In this document: positions 1 through 14,224 of the stretch, piece by piece
Position numbering within the stretch: position 1 is the stretch's first letter
How the letters are laid out: every line of letters begins with the position of its first letter
DNA from: Pelargonium cotyledonis
Lineage: Eukaryota; Streptophyta; Magnoliopsida; Geraniales; Geraniaceae
Assembly (NCBI GenBank): GCA_036897625.1
Contig: JAYMTA010000006.1
Coordinates: 1 to 64,000 of the forward strand
Length of the DNA stretch: 64,000 nt
Reading direction: 5' to 3'
The notes under the pieces: model-generated
Told to the model about the DNA's origin: nothing
What the model saw: only the letters and a program-made list of their open reading frames with translations
Database searches by the model: none
Position numbers and translations under genes: made by a program

Positions 1-849
1 TTCTTGTATACGGAATTCCGCTTTATTTTCAAAAAGGGAGTCTTATCTAATTACTTAAAGTAAGGTATAGGCCGCCCTTTTACAAAGAAGCAATTTTCTT
101 TTTGGTATAGTAATTATAATAGACTGACTTCATTGCTTATGTATCAGAATAGTCAGTAGGATTTTAAAGAAAGATATTTTCCTTGAGTACTAAAAAGTAG
201 TAAGAACTCGATTTTCCCTTTCTTGGAAGTTAGCGAATATATAAAGTTCCTGCTTCTCAAGAAGCTCTTGTTCAAATGCAAACATATCCTAGAGTTTTTC
301 TCTTACGAACCCCTTTATAGCAGTTTTGCGAGTAGATTAGGTGAAATAAACTGAGTTATAAAGGACTCGAGAGAAGTGTTCCTTGTTATAAAGCCGTAGA
401 GTTAAGGTTTTGGTAAGTATTCCGTTACGAGAGCATAGGCCCTAGAGATTTCTTTAGCAAGTAAAAATGACTTGAGCTTTAATTAACACCCGAGTATTGG
501 GTTGGTCCTTTTCTTCAGTGCACCTCAAAAATTCAAATATACTTTCTTTGGGGACTTCCAAATGGGTTTCTTCTGCCTTCAAAAAGGGATAAAATTTCCT
601 CAAACACTACTACTAATTTTGATGCATTGACAATTCCGTAAAGGAGTTCCTTATACCTCTGCTTTTAAACAGCCACCAAGGAAGTTATATTATGAAAAGT
701 TGAAACTGCTATTAATAAGTTTAGAACTAGGAATTCTTTAGTATTAGTAGAATTAAAATATAGATATAATATAAAAAGGGAGCCTTTTGGATTAGCAGTT
801 CAATAGTACTATATGCATTAAAAATACTATAAGCTGTGAAAATCTGGGG

Positions 850-902
850 GGAGTCGGAATTCAGTGGTTAGAACATTAGGTTTTTACGGCAGGCGTCGTT
901 GA
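850..902 (+). pseudogene. tRNA-Met-like relic, D and anticodon region only
   Basis: ATTC-AGTGGTTA-GAAC resembles the tRNA-Met(CAU) D arm, with three of four pairs. It is followed at the correct spacing by an anticodon region ending TTTTTAC-GGCAG. This aligns with the TTCATAC-GGCGG arm of the two tRNA-Met copies at 34.6 and 43.1 kb, but the anticodon position reads TTT and the stem is mostly unpaired. No T arm follows. The spacing and shared words make a common origin plausible, but chance similarity is not excluded. Confidence 0.35.
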
Positions 903-3900
903 TAAAAGTTATTTATTCCAACGGAGATAATCATATAACTTCTGCTAGTATAGTTATAAACTAAAGAAACCAGGCCTAAAACCTGTGGTCCGATATCCCG
1001 TGATTGCATCGATCAGGATTCCTCTGCTTTTACTGATCAGGTACAAAAAGATACAACAATAAAGTAAAGATTTCAAATATCAATCACTCGAGGGAAACCC
1101 TGTTGCTGGAAAAGCTATTCTCAAAATTCAATAAACAAGAGTGAGACATTATATACGTAATTGAAAAGGAAAGACAAAGAAATAAAAAATATTTGAATTG
1201 AGTAGTAATACGTTTATATACACGTAGTATAAATTAACCGATAATATAGAAATGTTTTGTTAGAGAAGTACGAGTTCCTAATTTGTTACTGAATCTGGGA
1301 GAGTACTTCCTTAGGGGCTAATGGGGCTTTTTTGTCAAGTCATAAAGGTGTATTATTCAAGTACTCTTTTTCTCCTGCTCTCAATCGGGAGTGAACCTTG
1401 TCTTTGTAACTTCTTTTCAAGGTGCTCTATTGAGTTGAATTACTTGCCTTTGAAATTGAAGAGGTTGAAAGGTGTTATGCAATTATAACCTACGTAGCTA
1501 ATGTATTCTGTATTCTGGTTGAAAGGGAAGTTAGTTACAAGGAATTTTTTAAAAGGATAGGTCTAGGTATTACAAAAAACGGGGTTGTTAAAAAGAGTAT
1601 AGGTTATAAGAAGGTATAGCTCCTAAGAGGAGGTCTGCTTTAGATGGCACAAGAAAGGAGTTTGCTTGTTTCAAGTTTCGGATTTCGGATTGTAAGGGGA
1701 ATAGAGAGCTCCTTATTCCTCAAGTACTTACAAATTTGAGTCTCTTTACTAAAAAGAGCTTACCACTATAATTAGGGTATTCAATACTACCTTTCATTGC
1801 AGTTTTACGGGGACTCTTCGAAACCGAGTGCTTTTTATTATTACAAAGAAATATTTAACAAGACTCAGTTTAGCTTACCAGGACCCTTTTATTTCCTTTA
1901 TTTCCTAATTAAATTCCTAATGAAAAACATTAGAACAAGATAACACAAACAAATGGAAATAAAACTTCACTTACCAAAACTTTCAGCAAAGTGCCCGTAC
2001 TTTTTACGAATGAAGTCATTAGGAATTCAAGTGGTTTTTGGTTTATTTACTTACTTTTTTTCAAATTACCTATTATCAAAATTATTTAGTTTAGGAAAAC
2101 TTTATTTGGAGGATTGATTACTCCTTGATTGAGTTTAAGAAGTCAAAAATTTAGGTAAAATTGAGATACATTTACATGCAACAACGTAATTTTCTCATTT
2201 AACTACCAAACTCATTTGAATATTACTTAATTTTTAGTTTACACGTAATCATATAGGATGGAGTCCATTATTACGAGTTAAAACGCTTAACGGGTTCTTC
2301 CTTTGGATCTTTTCTTTGGTCCGTTGTGTGTAGTCAAGGGTTTTTAGAACATCGCTCTAATTAAAATGAAGCACTCACTCCTCTTCAAAAAAGGGGGATC
2401 CGTTTATAATAAAATGTTAAATAAAAAGCTTTTAGTTAAATATTATCCCTATCCTGCTTCAGAATCTAAAATAGTATATACTCCAAATCATTGATTGGCT
2501 TACTCTCAGTCGGAAAAAGGGCTCTCTGTATTAAATGTAGGATGCTCTGAACCCGAAGTCTAACTCAAACGTAAGAGTACTCTTTTTACATAACTATGCA
2601 TACTCTTTGTCTTATCAAATCGGAATATCCAAGAGGAACCATCATAAAGCTGGATCGCCTGAAAACTTCTGTACTAAATCTCATAAAGAGAAGTTTCCTA
2701 CGGTTAAAGTATAGTAAGAAGGACTCTTTCAATAGTCTCTACAGTAGGTTTTCTATTAGGTTTGGGCTCCTCTTATGAAAATAAAAAATAGCAAAAAGTT
2801 TATAATTAGTTAGTCCGTAAAAGGCCAGGACGTTTGAGCAAGGCTTGCTGCTCTTTTGTTAAGGATTACAGATTCTGTCAATTTTGAAAAGATTAGATAA
2901 AGAAACTCAGTAGAAAGATAGACTTCTTACATTCCTAGAGTGCGATAATCTAAGAGTGTAACCTATGTTTATCCCGGCCTTAAGTTATCACTAATGTACT
3001 CGAAAAATCCCAGCTAAAAAAAGGGGGGGGGCTCTTGAGCTCTACTAATTTAGAATAACTCTAGCTTTGGAAAATTCGGTGATTACATTTGCTTAAATAC
3101 CGAGTTTTATTATATGATCTTGAAAGTACCAAAATTAAGAGGGTTCCTGGGTGACAGTTTGCTAGGTCACTGTTTTTAATTTTACATAGTCAAACGGAGT
3201 CCTATTAAGTAAAGTAGCTATAATTAAGAATTGGTTGTTTGGGGGAAGTTATAACGTATATGGTAATCAAACAAAGAAGAGGGTTTCGTGGATCTAATTG
3301 TTAAATAGATTCCTAACGTACTCTTACTTAGTAGTAACCAAAAAGTTTTGAAGTCTTTTTTACTTTTTTAATTCATAACACCAAATTCTGTAAGAAAAAT
3401 ACTAGACTGGAGTCTTTACTAAGCAGACGAAGAAGTAACAAACAGTCAAGGGAAACAGGCTGCGAAGAGTATAGCCTATAAAAAGTAATCAAAATAGAGA
3501 TCCGGAGTCCAGCTATTAAAAAAGGTCTAGGTATGAAGCATAAGAAACAAAGAAGGAATTCTTAAACGTAAATACTTTTTTGTGTTTCTCTGTTTCCGAG
3601 TTTTTCGGATAATAAAGATTTTATGGAATAGAAAACTGAGGGTAAAGTAACGTCCCGGGTTTCCTTGGCCTTTTGGGGCTCTCCTCTATATAGGATAAAA
3701 GCTAAAAAGTATACAGCTCTTCTGAAGGGGAACCCTTTTATGCGGATAAACGAAGCTGATGAAGACTTTAATTACAAATAGTAAATCGGGATTATAGTCA
3801 AGATAACTTGAAATATCAAAAAGTGGAAAGCTTAGTGGATTCTAGCCTTGCTCCCGGTAAGTATATCTTTAAAGTAAGAGTCCTATTTACAGTTAAATTT

Positions 3901-5119
3901 GTGTCCAACTAAACATACCGGGTGAATAAAAGAACTCTTTCTTGAATTGCTCAGAAGAGACAAAAAATGAGATCTCAGCTTACTAGATTAAAGGAATTTC
4001 TATTTAAAGCTAGGGTAGAATTATTTAATAGCGATACTTTGTTATTGTGTACCTGCCAGAGAAAACGAGTGCTTGTTCTTAGTGTAGAGACAAAGGTAAG
4101 GCTCTTTCGAGGGGTTTAGTTTAGCTTCGGTATTCATATAGATTATTAAGTGCTCCTTGATTTCTTCTTTTAAACAGCTTATCTCCCTTACAAATACAGG
4201 CCTTTAGGCTAGTAAAACGAAGCCCTAGCTAATGTATTAATGAAAAGTAGAGGGTTTTCAGGATTTACTACAGACAGAAATCGAGTTCAGAGATGCTAAC
4301 GGGTCCCTTACTCCGGAATATAATTAAAAAAGACTCCTAAAAACGAGAAATTTTATATAAATCTCACCGGCTTTTTATTCTTAAACTAGGTCTAGAAACA
4401 GCGGATACCGTTTGTTTTTAGAGCTGGACTTACGATGGGGGTTAAAAGTCCACAAAATCTCGTTGTTTATTACTTGTTTAAAAGAATCCCTTTTTTTCAC
4501 ACCAGCTTTTGTAGATAGGTTGTTCCGTTTCGTGGTATAAATTAAGGGCCCTGCTTAAAAACATGTAGGTAAAGCAGCTCTGCTAATTCAAACCCTTGTA
4601 ACAAAGCCCTCGGTAATCTAGACTTACTCTATTAATCAAGTGTTTGAGCAAAAGAACTTCCCTTAGGAATTTATATCCAGGTAAATTATCTGGAATTTTA
4701 TACTCTATAAATGACTCTAGAAATGCAAGGGGTTTTACAAAGAAACCCAAGAGGGCCCCTATTACGTACTATATATTGCTTATTAAGATAAATTCCTTAA
4801 ATTTACATTTTTTGTTTCAACTTAGTTAAAAAAGGGCTTCATTTCTGGTTGTAATTGAGGCAGCTTTCCTAGAAATAGGAGGTGCTCGTTGTACTAATAA
4901 TCAGAGACAGGAGTTCTTTTTCAAGTTAGTGTATATACTACCAAGAGTAGGGACTCTCGTTTTTTATTTGGATTGTATTCTTTAAAGATTAAAATTCGAA
5001 AGAAAGAGTGGGTCTAATTCTTGAATTACAAGTTTTCAATCTTAAACTTAAAAGTGGTAGGCTTAAGTGGATAGGGTTTTCTCCGGGCTAGAGTAAGTCA
5101 AGAGGAAGTTTTTGATGGG

Positions 5120-5143
5120 ATTATTATTAGTATTATTATTAGC
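5120..5143 (+). repeat. Tandem 12-mer, two copies
   Basis: ATTATTATTAGT is followed directly by ATTATTATTAGC: a two-copy tandem with one change, itself made of ATT triplets. Replication slippage is the likely origin. Confidence 0.7.
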
Positions 5144-6310
5144 AAAAAAATCCTACTATACACGCTTTGTTTGCATTTTAATTACAATTTTTTTTAACAG
5201 TAAAGCTTCATTGGGCTAGCCCCCTATATGAGGACTCCTGGATATAACGGTATTTTTTTTTAAGCTAAACTAGCTAAATCACACTTGCTTACTTTCTCAT
5301 TAAGACTTCGAAGGAAAATAATCAATTGAATGAAGTAGCTATGTCCGGATATATTTAGATATATGAAGGGATTTACTTGATAAAGGGGATCCTTCTTGTG
5401 CATTTCAAGATTTATGACTCTATATTGGTTAGATTAAATATATACGTATCAGAAACAAATCTGTAATTGCTAGCAAAAAGGATTTTGTGACTTGAGAATT
5501 CCCGTTGATAAGGACTTCTCGTAGTTTTTGACAGGAAACCCCTCAAAAAGGCTCAACGAGCTTCCATAATATCAGCAAACGGGCTTTAATTAGATATATT
5601 TCTCTTTCTATTTTCTGGTCCAAGCAATCAAAGCAAGAGTCACCGACGCGAGCTGATCAAAGAAAAACCCAATTAGACTTAGTTTAGTGATAGGGGAATT
5701 CACACTGTTTATCCTGGGAACTACTCATGCACTAAATAACTAAGAATCCAGACAGTAAAGACTCTAACAGGCCGTCTCCACCAAGAAATAAACACAAGAT
5801 TCCTATTTTTGTAAAAGTGAGCGCATTTACAAAAGGAATTGTCTTGATTTTTGTTATAGCCTTTCTCTATAGGGTAGGTTCCTATGAAAGTCTTCTGGTT
5901 AACTTTAGTATACTAAGTACTACTTACCGCTCGGCTATACTCCATCAGGAACTTTAACAAAAAAGAATTCAATACGTGTGAGAGACCTCGGGTACTGCTT
6001 GCTTTGGGAGCCCAACGTGTCTATATCTACTCTATCTTAAAGGATTCTTTTTCCCTAAGTTTACCCTACAGTTAGTACTTTTAATAGAATTCTAAAAAAT
6101 TGAAGTTAAAACATTATGTGCTACTCTAAACTTTCTAATTAGTACCCCAGTAGGTTTTTCCCGGGACTCTTAATAGCAAATCAGTAAGGGGAATAAATTC
6201 AAAAACAGGCTTAAAAACCACATAGGCGGGGTATTGCTAGTTAACCAAGAACCCTTTGAATTCCATGTTATAAGACTTATATTCTATCAATTTCCTGCTG
6301 TTCTAACCTA

Positions 6311-6324
6311 GCAGGATTTGAACT
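6311..6324 (-). repeat. T-arm fragment
   Basis: GCAGGATTTGAACT on the plus strand complements AGTTCAAATCCTGC, the T-loop and 3' T-stem of a Trp/Pro-type organelle tRNA. The 5' stem half (AGTAGT) no longer matches. Confidence 0.3.
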
Positions 6325-9300
6325 ACTACTCTGTTGAAAGCTACTTTAAAGCAGAGGGCAGAGATTTTTAGTTAGCTATAACTCTCAGAAGAATCCGAAT
6401 AGAAAATAAGTAAAGCGCAGTCAAGTCTCAACCCCTCTCTCATCCAAGGAGGGATTTCGTTACAAGGTCTTTTTTTAATAAAAAGGAAACTCTAAACTAA
6501 AGTAGAACTACAACCTTTCATTTTTTTTATAGCAAACAAGATTAACAACTCTCAAGATTTTTGATAGATAAAATTTCAATATTTCTTAAAATGTTAAAAA
6601 GAGATCTCTATATGAGGTAAGCTTACTTGTTTCCTTATTAGTCTTAGGCATTGACTTGATTATTTGCACTTTTCCGGCAGGCACCCCTTTCCTTTGAATG
6701 AATCTGACTTAATTGCCCAGAATAAAGAGTGCCTTATTTAATACTAGGACCGGGAACTAAAAAAAGAGAAGCCCGGCCTAAACTATTTTGAGAGCTATAC
6801 TAGACTTTAATCTCTCTTCAGGCAAATGACGCTAGTGCTTTTCCTTTAACCTTTTTAGCCTCTTGTAATGCCCTACTTCTATATTATAATATTATAAGAG
6901 CACCGCGCAGTCAAAGAAATCGCTTTTACTTCTTTGAGAAAAATCATTAGAAGTTGGTGAAAAATATGTATTAGTGATATTACAATACAAGAGGACCCTC
7001 CGTACAATCCTCGGATCTTGTCTTATTCTAATGACCCTGAAATAGAGTAAAGGTAATATATATAAGTACTTCTGGATTCTAGTTCTAGCTCAATCAAAAA
7101 GATTTAAGAAAGCTGCTTTTTCTTAAGAGGAATACTAATGAAGCTTCTATAATTGAAGTTCGCTCGAATTTTAGTCGTAAAAGTTATGACTAACCCTTAC
7201 ATATTTATATAAGTGTACTTTGCTCCACCGAGCACTTAGATAAAGGCTGTTAAGGCAAGTAGTATATACATTTTCAAGGGGTATTTAGAAGAGATTAATA
7301 AAGAAGTGTTTAGCAATCCTGTAACTTGACTTACAAAACTTGGATTATACAAATCCGAATTTAATAAGAGAACCCCAAAACTCGAAATTGAGCCCGGAAT
7401 CTCTTAGCCCTAAAGGTATGCTTATTTACACTTTAAGAGCAAGTTAGTACTCATGAGGTAGACCCCCTTAGTTACAGCTTACTGAATGTAATAAATTTCT
7501 TAATTCCATATAAACTGTAAAACTTATTAGGAATAAAAAAGAATTACAAAATTGTAGATAAAACTTCTCAAGACTTAGAACTAATTCTCCTTTTTTCTAG
7601 AGTCAGAATTTTATAAGGTACGCTCGAGGAGATGCGGGTATAAGTCACTGTTATAGATAGAGTGCTGGGAAATTTACTAGGTATCCTAGATTATAAGGCC
7701 TTATAGTGTTCCGAAAGTACTCTCTTAATAAGTCGGCTATCCCTTAGAATTGCAGAAATTTTTTTATAAGATTAGGGTTTTTAATACCCTTACTCTAGTG
7801 GAATTAGTAAACTACCAGCTTTTTATAAGGAATGCCTACTATTCCTCAGTTTGGCTTGCCCCGCAGTTTCAAGCTTACAAACTCCTTAGTAAAGCTTGCC
7901 TAGCATTTTCTACTTGTATAGGACTCCTAACCTACTGGGATTCTTTTTGCAGCCTTGTAAGTATACTTGCCCAATTTACTAGTTCTAATTGAGTTTAGAT
8001 TCTCGAGATTCCTCATAAAACAATATAAAAAGAGCTCCTACCTTATACTTGCAAATCCTTTCACTTATCAAAACCATTCTAACTACAAAAAGAAAGGCAG
8101 AAAGAGCGCTTTTAATTCGACTTTCTAGAATCCCCTTCCTTAGTCGCGCTCCTTGTATTGTTTACGCAGGCATAACATAAAATGCGTTTTCAAGAATTTA
8201 TCTACTCAATCAATATCGTAAATCCTACCTGCTTTGAGAGAGGGGGACTCTTGTGAAAAATGGCATTATATTATGTATAAGAAAAGCTTTACACTTAACT
8301 TTTTATAGAATTCATTCAGTAGTTTTTCAGAAAATAAGGATTCTGTACTCTTTAATTCTGGTAACCCGGTGATTGTGGTAATGCAAAAAAAATCCCTTCT
8401 TTATACGGCCCTTGTTCTTGCATATCTCGGAGAGTACTGGTAACTCTGTAACTAAAACAAAATAATAAGTACTTTCCTTTTTTACTTTTTACTACGAAAA
8501 ACACCTAGTTTAGCATAGACAATATAGCATAAAAACAGGATTTCATTTCCTAAGAACTAAAAAAAAGTCAAACCTATAAAAGACCACTTGTTTAAATATT
8601 TAGATATCTTACTTAGATTCAAACCTATGACCAGCATCTTAATTACTATCGTTCTACCAAGTGTAAACGTGGTAAATAACTCACTAAATTGCCAGCTTTC
8701 AAAAGTCAAAAGAGAGATAGAGCAAAAGATTCTTCATCTAAACGATCCTAATTCCTCCTTTTATCATAATAGTTTCCTTACAAAATACTCATGATTTCCC
8801 TAAAGGTTTAGGGCCCCTAGCTTTTTAACCCCGATATTCTATGTATGAAATTTCGTATCTAACTTAATTAAACTTTATCTTGCGTAGTCATGGCTCTCCG
8901 GTAAGTTTTTTCTATACTATACTTCTAAGTTTGTAAAAGTACTCCCATGTCTTAGGAAAAGCTAGGAAAAGCAATTCGCAGTATTTATATAAATAAATAA
9001 CACAGGATCCCAATCAGTAACTTACTTAACCTTGATTGTAATAATTTATTAAAAAGCGAGGGCTTAACTTATTAATAAAGTAGCTTTCCAATTCTATCTC
9101 AAATATTCGAGAAAGATTTTATGTTAAAACTTTTAAGTGAAATGCAAGAGTCTACTAGGGAGTATATAATAAGGAAAATCAGAATAGAGCTTATAGCTTA
9201 AACTTTTCCTTTAGTTTCAGTAAGCAGGAAATAAGGAGTCTTTCGATCCCGGGGGCAATCCTATATTAAATTTTATATAGGCTTAGAAAGCTATCTCTTA

Positions 9301-12167
9301 AACCTAGGTTAGTCAGTCTAATCTGTAAAGAGAGGAAAGGAGGATAACAAATATCTTAGAGGAATCCTTATTTACATACAAGCATCCCCCCATCCCTTAA
9401 ACAAAGTTCGCGCCGGTGTATACAAATAGACCCCCTCATGAAGCTTTCCTAGTTAGAAAGGCTAGTTTTCTGCCGATTTTTGATACCTACGGAAGCTACT
9501 CTAGTTTTTCCAGTCTTAATGTAAAGTTTGATTTTTTGTTGTAATATTAAATATTTAAGGGCTCGTGCTAGCTAACTATTTACCTCTTCCAGTATGTTTA
9601 TCGCTTATACACTTATCTAGAATATCTCATGACCTAGCTTAGTCTTGTATTCAACGAATGACTTGAAATAAAAAGTACTCAAAACCGTAGTAGAAGTCGC
9701 TTTTCAATCGTCCTTTAGATTGTGATAACAGGATTTCAACGTCCATTGACAGCGTAACATTTTTCTGAATTGAATCCCACTCCTTAAGTCTTAAGTTAAA
9801 AGAGTACCTTCCTTTTTCTAAACACCTGTAACCTGTTTATGTTTATTCGTTTTTACTCTATTAGGTAGATGTTAAATAACTAAGAGAGTTGAGCAGTTGT
9901 AAAAAAGAAGTGAATTGAAAAACTGCAGGAATAAAACTTGAGAGACCCTTTAATTTGCTTAACATGAGCACGACTCTGTAGTAAAGTAAAAGAGCGCTTT
10001 TATCTGTGATATACTTTCAGAACCCTTAGATAATATTTTCATAAATAGATTTTGAAATAACTTAAATAAAGATCCTCGAAAAAGTACCCTTACTCTTAGA
10101 AAGTAGTTCCCGTAGATCAAAGTCTATTTAGAAAAAAGGGCGCACACCCGAGTTCAAATGCCCACTTTCAAAGTTTAATTTATATAGTGGAATTGCTTGA
10201 GTTTTTGTATAATATATAATGATATAGTTATTGAACAGAACATTACATACAACATAATTAGGACTAATAATAAATGTTCCTAGCTTTGTTTTTATATAAT
10301 GAAAATAACCTTTCTCCATTGTACAATCTTGCTTAACCTACATATTCTATGTACATAGGGATCTAAAAATATCCTGTACTTGTAAAGTCAGCACTCAGCC
10401 CAACTTGGTTTCAGAGAGGGCCTTAATACGCGCCCCTTTATGGGTCTGTTTTTGACAGCGTTGATAGTTCTTTGAAAAATTACAATAACCCGTAAAATTA
10501 CTACTCTCCAATTATCCCATTAAATAGATAAACGCCGACTCTTCCTACGTTGCTACTGTAACAAAGTACGAAGTGTTACCACACCCATACTATTGTAAAG
10601 ATCTTCTCCTATTGGATTCGGGGAATGACTTCTCTTCTATTTGCATCAAAGGCTACAAGACAAACGCCCCGCTATTAGATCCTACTGTGAAAACGAGTAA
10701 GTGTTATCTTATATATATTATTATAATAAGGACTTATACAACGCACCTATACTATAGGAATTCCAGAATATTTCTAATTCCTTGCGGAGAACCTTGGGTT
10801 TAAGCATCTTTTAGGATTTCTTTTGGTATATTGGCGATTAAATGAGATAAAAAACTACTTTAAGGAACCTGCAACCACTAACATTTGATTTGTACTCAAT
10901 TAGCTAAACTAAATAAGAGATTTCATAAATATTTTAGGCTTTATGCAAGTATTCGGGGTCTTTCTTTGGCCGAGGTTTACAGTTCTACGGGCGCTGACTC
11001 TTTCTTTTTTATTTTGAGTAGCTCTTCCTTGTGAGGCTCCTTGGTTTTATCTTTACAACGGAGGCCCATATCGTGCGGGTTCGCTTATTAGCTAAAGCGG
11101 TTTCCTTTGGCTATAGTTTCAGATTCACTTGGCTTTCCACTGGGTACAACACCTTTTAATATAACACTTTATTCGGCTAGGGAAGTAGGCAGGGACTTTT
11201 TATAATTCAAAAACCTTCTACACAAGCTCTAACTCTAGTCCCTAAAAATATTCTTGGTAAAAAGACATACTTGAGAATTATTCTGTACTGGAAAAATTAG
11301 CTCGGCTTTTGAAAAAGTATAATTGGGACCTAGTCCAACTAACTTTGAAATTATAAGATTTAGTATATCTATTAAAAAGAAAATAAAGGAAGGGTTCCGT
11401 TCCCTCTTTAAATAACTGGGAGTCCCGTGTAATCATTTACTAATAAAAACCACTTGGCAATGATAACCTTTCGGATTTAGGAGACTTGCTTACTTTAAAA
11501 CGTGCTGACAAATTTTTGAGATATAAGGGAGCGCCATACCCTTTATTAAAAAACCGGGGTCTTTTCCTTATCTCTAGCGTAATAAAAATAGATTCTTTTT
11601 CTTCAACAGGGATTTTCTACTTACTGATATAACTGATATAGTAGAGTCATAGAAACCTCTTTTAGTTAGGGGCTAAACTTTGATTTAAAAGGCTTTCGCT
11701 AAGACAATAGGATCCCTTTTTGAAATTATACTCAGAGAATTTTAAGTAATAGACCCCTTAAGATTATACCGTCTTTCTCAAAACTACTAAAGATCCCGCC
11801 TTTTATTTGTACAAAACGTAATTTCGAATAGTCTGTTTAGTTCTTACCTGAAAAAGACCATAATAAAAAAGTCTTGCGAGATATTTACATTCTTGGTTTC
11901 TTTATAGGACCCTTCTCTCTATCTATACCAAAGACAAAAAAACTTAGAATTCCTACATTAGCATAAGTGCCCTCAAGATAAGATATGCCAAATCTCTTTC
12001 GTTTTATAGATTCTAGTACTTCTAATTTTACACAAAAAGTCTATTTATATAAGGGGCGCTCTCTCTTTGAGACAAGCTACAGGCCAGCTGTTTCAGTAAG
12101 AAAAGTTCTGAAAAAGGTATCTAGTATCTAAATATCTTATTCACGAGCAGGGTCTGCAGCTAAGTCA

Positions 12168-12181
12168 ACAGGACTTGAACC
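12168..12181 (-). repeat. T-arm fragment
   Basis: ACAGGACTTGAACC on the plus strand is the complement of a tRNA T-loop phrase GGTTCAAGTCCTGT. No other tRNA arm is recognisable nearby. Confidence 0.3.
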
Positions 12182-14202
12182 TAAGGGTTCTTTTCGTATT
12201 AGTATGAAGTAAATGTTTGAACAGAAAAACTTAGAGCTATCTAAATTCCCTATACTTTTACTTGAAAGGTTTTAGAGGATACTTTCATAACTAGGAAATG
12301 TTGTATTCTTGTATTACGCGAATATTAAATTAATGGGAGTTTTGGGTCATACTAAGCTATAGCGCTATATTCGATTGGTAAAGGCTGAGACAGGGGCTTT
12401 TTCTATATCTATATAAGCGATTCCAAACTGAAGGACATTTATGGCTCTAAACAAAGGACTCCTTATACTAAAGTAATAACCTTTTTCCAGATCGAATACT
12501 CTATAAAAGTCAACATAAAAAAAGATCTCAAAGCAAAAAAGTCCACTCGTTTTTACAGGATTTGCGAAACCTCAGATTATAGTAAAAGCGTAGAGTAGTA
12601 AAATCTATTTTAATTACTTGTTTAACCTCAGAAAAGCGAAGGGAGTTGTCTAAAAGGAATCCTGTAAATCCAAGGCTTTTCTTAATATCTTCTATAAAAC
12701 GTTTTACAGATAACTAATTTAGCCTATTAACCAAAAAACTCATTTTGATATAGAAACGCCGGGATAAAGAGTAGGATTCCTTTTTAATAAAACAAGGAGA
12801 CACTCAAGTACTAGTAAGAGAAAGCTCTCCAGAACCAAACAAAAGACATACAAAAGGAATCGAAATTCGAAAAGCTTTTTTTGTTAAATTAATAGCTTAT
12901 GGTGCCCCTGCGGATACTCTTGTTGGTATATAAAGGGAGCATTCAGTTAATCCAAGGATATTGAGAACTACTTCTAGTTCAAGGAGATTTTCATATATTC
13001 ATATAGGGGTCCCCTTTATAACCCTTGGATTTTACTAAGCTTTAATAAGGACATTTTATAATATTAGCTTTTATTAAGTTACCCTAAAGTTAGTCTCATA
13101 TTTTCTTTATAGTACACAAAAATTTTATTAACATTTATTGATTGAGTAACTAAACATTTGTTTTTCTCAAACTTTCTCTTTTGAAGCTGCTATAAGATTC
13201 CACTTCATAGACAGACCGGGTCTTTTTAAGTTACGAGAATTTCGAATCCCCCGGTAAGTACCCTAAGCTAAACAATAATGGTATCCTCTCAAGGCCCCAA
13301 CCCAGCAGTTATGAAGAGAGCTTTTCATAAAAGAATAAATAAAAGGGGCTTTTTTAAATAATTAGAAAGGGAGAGGCGCCTCAAAATTACTGAATACTAT
13401 AATTAGCTATTCTCCGCGATAAACTAAAGTTGACCTAAGCGAGTAAAAACCACGGAGGGACTTCACGAGAGTACTCTATTTTCAAAAACCTTTTATAGCT
13501 AGTGTTTATCTTCCCCTTTCGCTAAAGTCATTAATTACAACGCACGGGTGTTGGATTATTTCATATATTAAAGCTTTCCTTAAGTTTTTAGGAGTCTGTC
13601 CTTATTCTCCTCCCTCTAATGTTGTATTATAAATCCCCAAAAATTCTTATTACTTCGATATTCTATATATCTTTATTAAGGAGAACTGCCTGATACCAAG
13701 CAAAAGTTTAAAAACTAAGTTACTCTTAGGGCCTGCTGGTAAAGGATGCTAAAAAGTTTAATCTAGCCGTATAGCCAGCAGTATAAAACAAATTCGCTTT
13801 TGTTCTAAATTGTGAATCGGCGGCCGCTGAATCTAAGACAATTTGAAGCTGAGTGGGTTTTAACCCCCTCTTTTTAATCTTATAGGTTGATGCTCGTAGG
13901 GCCCTTTTAAGTTCTAGCGCGCTAGCCTCAGACCCTTAGATTTCAGTTATTTTATTTATACCTATTAGACTTTAATTAAAGAGTTATTACTTTTAATTGT
14001 TCACCCGAGCCCCTATGTAGTACAGGATATCCCTGCAAAAGCAATCTACTCTTTTGTCTTTTGGATCTAAGGAAAATTCTCCCTCTTTTTCTCGAAACTC
14101 TATGCGAGACAGGTGGCCCTCTTGTATAAGCAGCTTTTGCCTATTCCGCCTATGACTTAGGGACCCCATATAAGTTAAGTCTGTTACACAAGCTAGAGCT
14201 AG

Positions 14203-14224
14203 CCCACAGGACTTGAACTCGTGG
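14203..14224 (-). pseudogene. T-arm relic of a tRNA
   Basis: On the minus strand CCACGAG-TTCAAGT-CCTGTGG forms a hairpin of seven positions with one mismatch and one wobble around a canonical T loop. The resemblance is to the CACGGG-TTCAAAT-CCTGT arm of initiator-Met and Pro organelle tRNAs. Sequence on the 5' side, up to about 14275, gives no recognisable D or anticodon arm. Confidence 0.38.

Noticed and set aside
627-656. Promoter-like TTGACA with TTATAC 18 bases downstream
   Set aside because: No gene follows, and such pairs arise often by chance in AT-rich DNA.
9424-9452. A stretch resembling the GACCC...ATGAAGCTTT word of organelle 23S rRNA domain V
   Set aside because: The match is short and interrupted, and no neighbouring rRNA helices or other conserved 23S words are found.
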